64,000 nucleotides of DNA from Morinoia aosen (taxonomy: Eukaryota; Arthropoda; Malacostraca; Amphipoda; Talitridae). Numbering within the stretch: position 1 is the first letter of the stretch; the number at the start of each line of letters is the position of its first letter. This document shows, piece after piece, positions 36,001 to 48,000 of this stretch. Both the position numbers and the translations under genes were made by a program. The stretch lies in the NCBI GenBank assembly GCA_030386875.1, contig CM059567.1:52746020-52810019 (forward strand), given 5' to 3'. The notes below the pieces were generated by a model. It had not been told where the DNA came from, searched no databases, and was given only the letters and a program-made list of their open reading frames with translations.

Positions 36001-39000
36001 TCTTTGCATTTCATAAGAATTTTGAGCTCAGGGCTTTGTTTTACACATTTAAATTTAGATTTTGTTTAATTCAAGGAACATTTTCTTGTATGAAAGCATC
36101 TGGGTGCGTCCAGTAAAAAAAGCTGGCCGTTCTATTTAGAAGGAGATACGCTACGTGAATTGTAAACAAATAAAATTGCTTGAAGAGCAGGACTGTTATT
36201 CTTTTCTGCTTGAGCAGTTCTTTCAGAAGTTAGAAAAGTTTTAACACGTAGCGAAAATGCGATGGTCTTTTGGATAATGTATAAATGTTTCCCCCACTAA
36301 CAAAAAAGTCTGCAAAATGCAGGTACTCGCTAGACAATTCTACGAATACAAAGTTTCATTGGTAAATAATCCTCGTCTACTTCATTTTGGAAAATGGTCT
36401 ACGTCCACATCAACTTCGGTAAATTGTCTGAGTCCGCTTTCTTTGCCACCGTCAACTTTCTGGTCGGAAAATTGTCTCCTACTTCTTTTTAGGTAAATTG
36501 TCTCCGTCCACTTTCTCTTAGGCAAATTGTCTCCGCCTACTTTCTGTTTGGAAAATTGTCTCCATCCACTTTTTCTTAGGTAAATTGTCTCCGTCTACTT
36601 TCTTTTCGGAAAATTGCCTCCACCCACTTTTCTTAGGTTAATTGTCTCCGTCAACTTTCTGTCCGGAAAATGGTCTCTGTCCATTTTTTCTTCGGTAAAT
36701 TGTCTCCGTTAACTTTCACGCCGCGGTAAATTGAGCGGCTGCTTAGGAATGGTTTGGTCTGAGTGGGGAAGTGTCCGGAAAGAGGTTGCAGACTCGACAC
36801 CTGCAGCGAGAGCGGGGCCGGACGTTGGCACTCCAGAACAAAGCTCTCACAGGTGTATCACGGAGCTCCTCATGGAATGCATCCCTTGTTGACAGCGACA
36901 ACACGTGTATTATATGAAAATGTGGTGATATACTGATGAGTAATAGATAGAAATTTCAGGATATGGGATAACTTTGTTAACTACTGATAAGGGGTTACGA
37001 CATTGTTTTAAGAAGGTTATTTTCTGAATAATATTTGGGTCAAGGAGATTCCTGAGTTCTGAATTTGAAATTGAGGAATGTGTTAGATCTTGCATGTTTG
37101 CCGACGTACAAATTAAATTAAAAATAGAAGATGAGTTGAAATTGAAAAATGAAATGGATGCACGCACCTAAATATTACAGAATCCTATGGGAATTAGAAC
37201 AGATATTCAGACGGACTCAATAACTGGTATACATGTGGCGTATGTAGCATAGAAAACACATTTTGTCAACTTTCTTTTCTTAATTTGAATATTGTACATT
37301 TCGTGGATTAGTTATGTTATTGAAATGTTGCTAAAATAAATCCTTGGTATAAGAAAATCGAGGAAATGACAGTAGAAAGTTCGAAATTTTACACGCTTCC
37401 ATGGTGAAGTTGTTGGCAAATTTTGAACACCAAGCCTTATAGACGCGAAGAAGCATGCACCTGTCCCCAGCCACGGGTCACAAGTTTTTTTTTTGCTTGT
37501 CAAATATCGCAGGGCAGTGACTTTTGAAACACTTCACAAATAATTGCTTAAGGTTTTAAAACGGCTTCTAGGAGAGACTGCAGTTATGTTGTACTTGATA
37601 AAAAAATCAGTCAGCTGAGTTTTTTTATCGGCTCTGAATGGGTGCTTAGTGTAAAACGTACTCTTGCTTTATCGTTTAGCCGCTGATGTTACCACAGACA
37701 GGTGCTTCTCGTTCCAAGTTTAAATACATGGTAAGGGTAAACAGTACGAGATAACGAAATCTTTTAAAAAATCTTATTTGTATATGCCTTTCTCGGTGAT
37801 AATATACCCATTGTTCTACATACCCTCTATACTGATAATATCCCTTTTTTATTCTAAATGATGTGCTCAAGTTTACGACTGCCTTACAAGTTTCACAAGA
37901 TGTCTATCTGTTTATTACCTTCCATTATTCTTCAATTTTACTGAGAGGAAATCGTCTTCTTTTGTTAGTATGTTAGTGTGCTACTTTCTAAGGTACTCTC
38001 TGTGTGTTTTCGCGAAATACAAAGAATGACACTTTATATATACATTTTTCGCTTCAGTTGGTTGCGTTTAACCATAACTCTCACCCCGAGGTTTCCTGAT
38101 CGAATCAAAATTTGGTTGATGGAGGTTCTCCTTCCTTGCCAACAGAGTTTGTTCCTCTCAATCTGATTATTTTGAATTATGAATATCAGGTGACACTTGA
38201 ATCCCATTCATCTTGTTTGTTTTTATCGTTTTATCTTGAGCGTGTGCGTGTGTGTGTGTGTGCGTTGCCGGTATTTACGAGAAAACTTTAACGGTTCGGT
38301 CAGGTTCAATTAGTTCGCTTGCAATTATCTTCTATAGTTTCTTCACGACCACACGGTGTTTTTACTTCCGTCTCCGCACGCCGTATGCTGCGCTCTACCG
38401 CGATGTTTTTCTTCTATGTGGTCAGTTTCTAACTTAGAAATTGCCCATTTGAAGCTGAAGGAGGCGAAGCGATTATGTCCGCTGGTACTTGTTTACTGGA
38501 GAACCAAAATCAATCTTGGTGTGGAAACCTCTAAGTAGGTTGTATTTAATGGGCCAAGAAATAAAGATTACTACAATACTTCTTTATAGTACCAGTGAAG
38601 AGGGCTTCGAGCAGACAGAGAGCATCTGAACTCCAATGTTGTTCAGGCCTCTGAGGATTTCGATTTGATAGTCTAAATTTGCGAGCTTGTTTTTATTTGA
38701 CATTTTTGGGTTATTTATGCTGGAATTCAAATGGGTTATTGCATGCATATATATTCAAAGTTCTTTATTAATTCGAAGAATATAATTCCTTTTGTATTTT
38801 GGATGTGCGATCGTTCTACAAGATTAGTCTGAAACTAGACAGATTGGCTATCGGTTTCACAGTGATATTAATGGAAATGTGCGCGTGCTAAGTAAAAATT
38901 CATGTCATTTTTTCTTGATGTTTCCATTAATGTTCACTGTACAGAACGTGTATTCAGAAGACAAAAGCAATTCAGACCAATTGCTAGTTATAACCCACAT

Positions 39001-42000
39001 GTTCGTCTGTGAAATAACCTTTGCGAGTTGCCGTATTATTTCATCTATGCGGTCACAATTATGTCCACTGTCATTACTTGCAATGTAAATTTTATCCTTT
39101 CAGACACTATTTCATCCCATCATTTTTGAAAGGAACAAAATCCACGAAAAAAGAGTTAACATGTTATTTTTGTGTTTTACAGCCCCAGTACGAGGAGGGG
39201 AATCTCTGCTCGTGACGCCGACTGAAGGCGAGGACGGATTTGTTTCCATAGACGGACGCAAAACTTACTTCGACCTCTTCCCTACGGCCACTGCTCAGGC
39301 TTTGCCCCAGCCTCAGGTAATAGTTTTACCAGATGGCAATAATTTAATCAGTCCAACACCCTAAAACTAAAATCGGATCGGACGCTGAACAATTTACAGA
39401 AGTTCGTCTCAGTCGGTTCCATTTGACGATATTGTATCTTGAAGCACTTTTCTGTCTGTAACTTAGAAAACAAACGAAGAAGGAAAATACCAGTTATGTT
39501 GTTAAAAATACGAAATACATTCGTTGCAATATACAGTGGTCGTAATTTAGTTTTTATTATTATTTCGCACAGAAATAAGCTTGGAATATGAAGCAGATTA
39601 TTCTAATGGTTGATTGGTAAACAGTCCACAGACCAATTTGCCTAGATTACTCAGTTGAATTTTCATGGAGAGCAGCTTCAACAGAAACAGCTTATTTCAA
39701 ACAGCGCTCGAGTAATGATGTAACATCACTGCCGTTAATCATCAGAGAGGAAAAAATATCAAGATCTCCTCCTCAACCATCAGTCATTAGGTTCACCCAA
39801 GGGTCTCACTGGATTTATTTATATCTACCCATATACGTTTCCAGGCAGATATTTGTATCGAAAACATTGACTTTCACGACAGACTGTGGGTCTCGGTATT
39901 GGCATGGTCATCCCCGAAGAAGATCTAATAGACGGCGAGTTTCCTGACCTGGGCCCGTCCTACAACGTGCCGGGCGTGCCCAGCAACGCCAACAACAGAC
40001 CTCCGGGGCCACTGCCCCCCGTCAGGCCTCAAAACCCGCCGCTGCCTGGCACCTACCACACCTCCGCCCCTGCTGCCCCGCTCTCTTCTTCCGGCACTCC
40101 GTTGCCTTTCAAGAGGCGACCCTCTACTCCCTCCATCAGGTGGGTTCACGAAATGCAACTTTGAGGACTCCCCGCTAGAAAAGTTTTCTTCTTCATGTGT
40201 TGAATTTAATTTTTAACACTTTGACTGCGGCAGGTAAAAGTGAAGTTCAATATTCAACTCAAATTTAAAGTCATTTCTAGTTAGCCATTTCGAAAATAGT
40301 AAACATTAACTGGATCGTTCCTTCATGTAGCTTTGATTAAGTATTAATGAAAATTGAGTTTGTGACTACTGGTCGATCAGCGGTTTCATGAAAACTCAAA
40401 TATTGACCACCAGTGGTTCACGTCACAGTCAACGTGTTAATAGCCTTCTGTCTATTCTAGTGTGTCTGGGACTTTTTCACTAATTTTCCGTTAGATGTTT
40501 GGGTGACTTCCTTGTTCCAGAGTCAGATGAGCCCCACCAGCACCATCATCCGTGAGGTACTCTTTAATTACTGTGTTGAATGCGTACGTTAAATACAACT
40601 ATTCTCGCTATAAGATATCGCCGTTTTCTTATAGCTTATAAGCATCGAAGATCGCCAACCATTTTCTTTCAATTGATTCTAACCTCATCTTTCTAGGAAG
40701 CCTATTGTTTTACTCTTTTTTCTTAATGTTAACCATTGATGAACAATATAACTTTAGTTTAACAGTACTCGCTCACCTATTTACTTAGACATCTTAGCTG
40801 TACAGAAAAACGAGGCTAGAAGTACTATACTGCCTGCCCATTTGCTAATAGAACTTTCGTACTTTTAAACGAATCTATTACCACCACCGTTTTTCTTACA
40901 AGGGAATACAGACTATCTTCAAACACTCGCACACTGAATAATAGTGAATATTCATTTACATTAGTTTATTTTACTTTCTTACGGTTAGTAACGTCTTTCC
41001 TATTTCCTTTGCTCTTGGTTCAAGGGTAGATAACCGAGCGTATGATAGTAACGGAGTCGATCAATTTATTTGTTTGATGCAAACAATTGAGAGTGTTAAA
41101 GTAGCAAATTTGACAACTCTATTGGCTTAATGCAGACAGCTAAGCGTCTGAAGGTTACTCATTTGACAGCTTTATTGGCTTAATGCAGACAGCTAAGCGT
41201 CTGAAAGTTACTCATTTGGCAGCTTTATTGGCGTAATGCAGAAAGCTAAGCGTCTGAAAGTTACTCATTTGACAGCTTTATTGGCTTAATGCAGACAGCT
41301 AAGCGTCTGAAAGTTACTCATTTGGCAGCTTTATTGGCGTCATGCAGAAAGCTAAGCGTCTGAAAGTTACTCATTTGGCAGCTTTATTGGCTTAATGCAG
41401 ACAGCTAAGCGTCTGAAAGTTACTCATTTGGCAGCTTTATTGGCGTCATGCAGAAAGCTAAGCGTCTGAAAGTTATTTATTTTGCAGCTTTATTTGCGTA
41501 ATGCAGAAAGCTAAGCGTCTGAAAGTTACTCAGCTAACTACTGTAGTGACGTAATGCAGAAAGCTAAGCGTCTGAAAGTTACTTATTTTGCAGCTTTATT
41601 GGCGTAATGCAGAAAGCTAAGCGTCAGAAAGTTACTCAGTTAACTACTGTAGTGACGTAATGCAGAAAGCTAAGCATCTGAAAGTTACTCAGTTAACAAC
41701 TGTATTGGTGTAATGCAGAAAGCTAAGCGTCTGAAAGTTACTCAGTTAACTACTGTATTGGAATTATGCAGAAAGCTAACTCACGACCCCCGCACAGGAT
41801 TGACACGTGCATCGTAGGGGACGACTCGACGTGCCAGGAGCAGCTGCAGGAGGTGTGCCGCACGGAGGGCGACGTGTCGTCCTGCTACTGCAAGCCCGGC
41901 ACCGACCGTCGCCGACCCCGGACCATGTGCAAGAGTGAGCTCACCGCTTAGATCTGTTATTGGATTGTTTGTTTCGAGATCTTTTGTAAGAGTGAGCTCT

Positions 42001-45000
42001 CGTCACTCACATGTGGTATTGGATTGTTTGCTTCAAGATCATTTGTGAGAGTGAGCTCTCGCTACTTTGTTATGTTATTGAATTGTTTGCTTCAAAGCCT
42101 TGTGCAAGAGTGAGCTCGTATCACTCATTTATGTTATTGGATTGTTTGCTTATAAACTAAATGTGTAAGAACTTTTACCCTCATTCATTTTCTTGAGTTA
42201 TTTGCTTCTGGTCTTACGCAAATTTTTGGGACGTTTACTTTCACTTCTTTCTCTGTGATAGTCAGATTTTTTGAGGAAATTTCACGCTTTCCTAGAAGTA
42301 CTCGTAAAACCGGAAACAAAAGTTCTCTCGTCGACTCGGCTATTGTATGGACGTTTTTTCCAATCAAAATGGCAGTTTTTCTTGTAAAATGCTCACGCTT
42401 GAGGATTTTAGCCAGAACAAATAGCTCTTATAGTAGTCGAGTGTATAGTATAACTTCCGGTGTTGTCTGCACCGCAACGGCAACGTGAAATTTTTGAAAA
42501 TCTTGATTGAACCCGGGAAGTTTGAACCCGGTTTTTGAAGGCATATGTTGACCCAGGGCTGTTAAATTTTATTTTATCTGAACTTGAGATAGATGATGAA
42601 TTACTGAATGCTGCCAATGGTGCACTGTCTCTTTCATCAATATTTGAATTTATTTAAAATCTTATGACACCTTATTTAAGATTTTAACTACGAAAATCCA
42701 TTTTTTTTGCGTTTCTCATCCCATGGAGCTATTATAATAATACATCAACCTAGGCCTAAATTATTTTTCAATTTAAAAAAAATGTTCGTCGGGAAAATTT
42801 TTCTCCTTTCTATCTAGATATGACAACTTTGATGGTACGTCATAATCGTGCTCGCTTCTGGCGGAACTCATTGTGCATTGTTTGGTTCATGTTAAGTTTA
42901 TTCTGGCGTCCAAAAAGCGCCCAAAGTTTCGAAAATACGTTTTATTGGGCGTCACTTTATGAGTTTGGCCGAGAAAACCTAAAATTCACTGTCATGAAAG
43001 GAACACCTTCCATAATATTTTGTCATTTTAACATATTTTTCTTCAGAAATGGTGATGCTGGAAATATCCGTCAAAGTCAACAGAGTTGGCAACCAAAGAA
43101 TATCATGGAGCGGGAACTACGCCAATCCTGAGTCCGAGGAATACCAGCTTCTCGAATGGGAGGCACAAAAAGCGGTAAGTTTAATATTATTTCAAAATTC
43201 TTTGGCATACACCTAATTGCCATTAACAACACTTGAACCTAATTCTTGGAGCTAAAGAGTATACGAATAATTTATTCAGAGCTGCCATTCGAAATCCTTT
43301 TTTTGTTTCATTCAAGTCGACTTAAAAAATACTTAAAATCATTTTATTTTGTGCTATTCAAGTTTTTAGAGAAATAGAGCCCATCTCGACTTAATTATGC
43401 CACCCCCAGATTGAAAGTGCCTTCAAAAAATCCGCAATGAAGTCCGTGTACCTCGGCAACAAAGTTGAGAAATTCTACACTCTGGGTGGAAATGTGATCG
43501 TGAACAGCACCGTCAAGCTCGAGGACAACCCGAGCACGCGCACGCTCGACATCAAACGCTCGCTGCAGCGACACCTCATCAAAGTCATCCAGGCACACAA
43601 CAACAACATCGGCAACTCCGCCTTGTGGGTGGACGGTCCCCTCAATCCCATACCTCTTGTGGACGGTGAGGAGTGGAGCCTGGGGACGTCAAGATTATGG
43701 GATTCTATTGGTTCAGTTTTGCGACGATAGGCGAGTATGACACGACTACAAAGTTATTTAGAACAATAACTGGGTACTTCTCATTCGATGGAAAGTGTGG
43801 TGACGATGGTGAATTTTATTGGTTCAGTTTTGCGACACCAGGCGAGAGACAACCACGAAGTTATTTTGGACAACACCTGAATACTTCTCATTCATCGGGT
43901 GATGTGGTGCCATTGTGAAAAAACTAAACTAAAACCCCGAGAGAATTTATTAACATTAAAAGATGCAGGTATGAGTATTATGCGCTAGATTTGTGGGGTA
44001 AAATTACTTAACCCCTGGTATGAAACCGCTCTTCAGTGTGCTGCCTCAGGGCTATCGCTAGTCCTTTGATTTCGTCAAAATATAGCTCTTTCGAAACGTG
44101 CATTTTAAAACAATTTCGTGAACAATGAGCAACTGCTGAGCTCTAGCATGTGACTAGTTATAAGTTTATTTACCGTGTGATCGAACTTAATTAGATGAAC
44201 AGTTGCGTAACAGAAAAAATATACCATGAACGAAGTTGATCAGAGTCGATTAGAAAATAGTAGTTTTTAACTAAATTTTGGAGTCAAAAATAATTTGGGA
44301 TCTTCACTTGGAGATTTGAACAAGGTTTTCATCCTAAAATTAACTTTATGTCTTCTTGTTTTTCGTGATTCAAGAGACATTTACGTCCGAGTATGTTAAT
44401 CGGATTGGGATATAAAGGCGTTTGCACTGTCAGCAGATTTCGATATCACGGCGTTTGTCCTGTCAACAGATGTAAACGAGTGCAGCTTGGGCTCCTTGAA
44501 CGACTGCCACGAGCACGCGACCTGCATCAACGAGTTCGCTACCTTCGCCTGCCGCTGCCTGCCCGGCTACACTGACAGGTAATATCAATGTATCATTTTC
44601 GTTGCCAATCACTTTTATTTTACGCTGATGGAGGAGCTGTTCGATATTTACGGAAAACTCAATCAGCGTTTGTTGTACTTTGCAAAGCTTCTCCTACGTG
44701 TATTATTTTTAAATTAAGCCAAAAATTGCTCCATGATTTCATGATAACTTTCACGAGTTGTCACTTTTACACCGTCACGCTGTCGTCAATACAGCCAGCG
44801 ACTTGAGCATAAGTTTAAAGGTATTTAATTTCAATCACATTCGTTTGATATGATTCCCAGCCCGATGTCCAGGTGCTGCGTGTATCTCCTGCTGATGGAA
44901 GTTACGCAAATTTATCAAGTTGATGTCGGTATCACGCAGGTACCGCAGCGACCCAGAGCGCATGGGCCGGCACTGCGAGTCCTGCTCTGCGGACCACTGC

Positions 45001-48000
45001 CACAAGCGCGGCGAGTGCAAAATTGCGGACGGCAAGAAAGTCTGCGAGTGAGTACAAGCTCCTTGCTTCATGTGTGCGCATGGATTTGGGCGATTATATT
45101 ATTGAACAAATGTTTCTTATTTTACAACTAAATTTATAGAGTACTTGCAATGTCGCGAGTAGCATTTTTGGGTTACTCATATAAATTCTTTGCTTCACGT
45201 ATCATATGTAAGAGGATTTGAATGATTGTTAAACAATGCTATTTGTATCACTAAAAACTATACTTTTCCAAAGTATTCGCATTGTCGGTCGTAAGTACCA
45301 TTTTCTGGGCTCACTGTCGATGATCATTTCGCTTTTATATTGCTTTTAGGCTGTATAAAATGTGTTCAATAAGTTCTTCATTCGTGCAACGATTCAAATA
45401 TCTATCTATTCTTAATCTACTTTAGCACAGGTTCATCATATCTATCACATTCACTTATCGCCACCCCCTCGTTATTGACATCATTCCTTGGGGTTTATTG
45501 TTAACATGCGTCAATTAAGAGTGACACGAACGTAAAGGGATCATCAGCTTTCAACAGATTTATCGCATGTCGTCAAGGGAGTTCAGTCGGTGACCATATT
45601 AACACAATCATTGCGTTTCCGCGGTTGTTAACGGTTGGTTTGGTTAGGTTATAAGAAGCAAAGCAGAAGTGGGAAAACGACTTTATTACTCGAATACATT
45701 GTTATCAAGTCTAAGAAATATGAAAAATACAATAGATCGATAACATTGCACCTCGTTTGAAAACATTTTTTTTAAATCGCGAAACAGATGAAATATTATT
45801 CATTTATACCGGTACGTTAATGAGCAGCTAACCAAGAGATACACATGTATCTCGATATTCAGGGAACGTTTTAACAATACCCTCTTCCCAGGTGCAAGGG
45901 ATCTTACTACGGTGACCGCTGTGAGGTGGACGGAGAGGTGGTGGCCGTCGCCGTGGGTGCTTCGGCTGCCGCCGTAATCATCATCCTCATGACTCTCCTC
46001 TTCCTCTGCATGTGGAGGTCAGTGCACTCGAGTCACTAGTTTTCATTTTTGAGTGGCTATTTTTCATTTTAGCAAGTATTTGATTGACTCTAGTTATCAT
46101 TTTGGCAAGCTTTTGATTGATTCTAGTTTTTCATTTTGGCAAGCGTTCGTGTGACTCTACTTTTCATTTTGGGAAGCACTCGATTGACTCTAGTTTTCAT
46201 TTTGGTAAGCTTTCGATTGATTCTAGTCTTCAGTTTGGCAAGCGTTCGTGTGACTCTAGTTGTTATTTTGGCAAGCATTCGATTGATTCAATTTTTATTT
46301 TGGCAAGCGTTCGAGTGACTCTAGTTTTTATTTTGACAAGTAATCGTGGGACTCAAGCCTTCATGTTTGAAAACATTTGTGTCACTTAAATCCCTGTTCT
46401 GAACATAAGTGTTTTTCTACTTTTCCATATGAAGTTGTATTCATATTTTGGACTGGAATATTTTGAGCAGACCCAGTCTAGTAGCCGTCAAAAATCCGAA
46501 CGCAGAGAGAATAAATGAACAGTCGATATACTCTCCCGAACGAAAACTCTTATTTCTTTGGTTAAAGTTACGTTTAATATTTATAGTTCTTAAAAATTGC
46601 TCTAAGTCAAGTAGACAGTACAAAAGACATTCGTCAAACTTTGATCCACCGTTGCTTATTTTCAAAGCAATTCTATTGAGTTAGTGATAACGACTTGTGC
46701 TGCATAACTTAGAAATGTGTGCCAGCTTGAGTGTATCATACTCTCCTTGTACGCTCGAAATTTACATCGCGAAGCAGATGGTAAAGCATTATTTTATCGT
46801 TGACGAAATCTTTTTACTCCTGATTTTTTAATACTGTATGGGCCCGAAGTACTCTGCAAATCCTGATCCCTGATCTGCCACAGCCGCCGCTGGAAGATCC
46901 AGGACCAGAAGAGCGAGACGATGAGACGCGGCGGATTTTTGGCCCGGGCCGCGGCGGGTGGCCACTACCTGCAGCAGAAGTTTGCGATGGTGGGCCAGCC
47001 CCAGCCGCAGCAGTTTGGGCCCACCATGGAAGACCACATCCGCTGGGCTCAGATGAGTGAGGCAGCCATGGCAGCTCAGCAGGGCTTATATGGAGTGAGT
47101 CTACTGATTTTAGCTCTAATTATGCTGGAATATTCTCAATCATTCGAACTGTCTCCTAATTTTAGCCCTTATTATATAGGAGTACTTTCAATCATTTACA
47201 CAGTCAACTTATTTTAGCCCTAATTATGTTGGCCCAATCATTTGAACTGTCTACTGATTTTAGCCCAAATTATGTGATAATTTTTTCAATCATTTAAACT
47301 GACTTGCTTTCACTAATGAAACTAATATGATTCAAAATAGCCAGCCGTACGTGAAAAGTACGTTCCGTATTAGAAATTCCCTTTTTCATTGACCCAGCTC
47401 TAAAAGTTATCGTTATCTCCTGTTTGATACGTGGTGTACTGTACTCCCAATATCACTGACGTTATTTCTCTGAGCGTTTAGCATACATAAAGAACGCTTC
47501 AAATGACTTTACCGTATGAGAGACGTATCAGTACGGAGAAAATTTAAGCCAGTTTTATCCATTTACTCACTCATAGCCTAGACAAAAACGTTTTCACTAT
47601 CAGAAAGAATAATCACAAGTTAGGTAAACTCTGATTTGGACTTTCTGATTTGGTTACTACATTGTCGTGCACGATTTTTTTCCTGCAATATTTTGAGTGT
47701 TTGACGGTATGAATTAAATATTTTTTAGGTAGTACTTTTCTTTAAAATTATTCTTTGTCTCTTAAAAAAATAAAGGATAGAAATGAAATATTCTCTTATA
47801 TTACTGCTTCCAGCACTGACAATTCGCATGTCTGAAGATCAAATTCTAAAAAATTGAACGTAACTGCGTGCGTGGTACTTTAGATGAAAACTTCTTCGAA
47901 AAGAAGATGCTTTGTCCCTGCTAAATAATTTGTTGGTGTTTTCATCGCAAAAAACTAATTTCGATTAATTTCCTTCAAACGCTGGAATGAAATGAGTAAA

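Larger units (their letters stand above)
33007..39182 (+). other. Large intron of the mucin-like gene
   Basis: About 6.2 kb with two minisatellites (35423 and 36360), a GC-rich island at 36722-36860, a GC-richer patch at 34480-34640 and a short TG run near 38245. No in-frame cassette exon could be confirmed. Confidence 0.7.

Noticed and set aside
41040-41790. CRISPR-like array
   Set aside because: Units are contiguous 53-bp repeats without unique spacers, in an insect-type intron; it is a minisatellite. The same applies to the other arrays.
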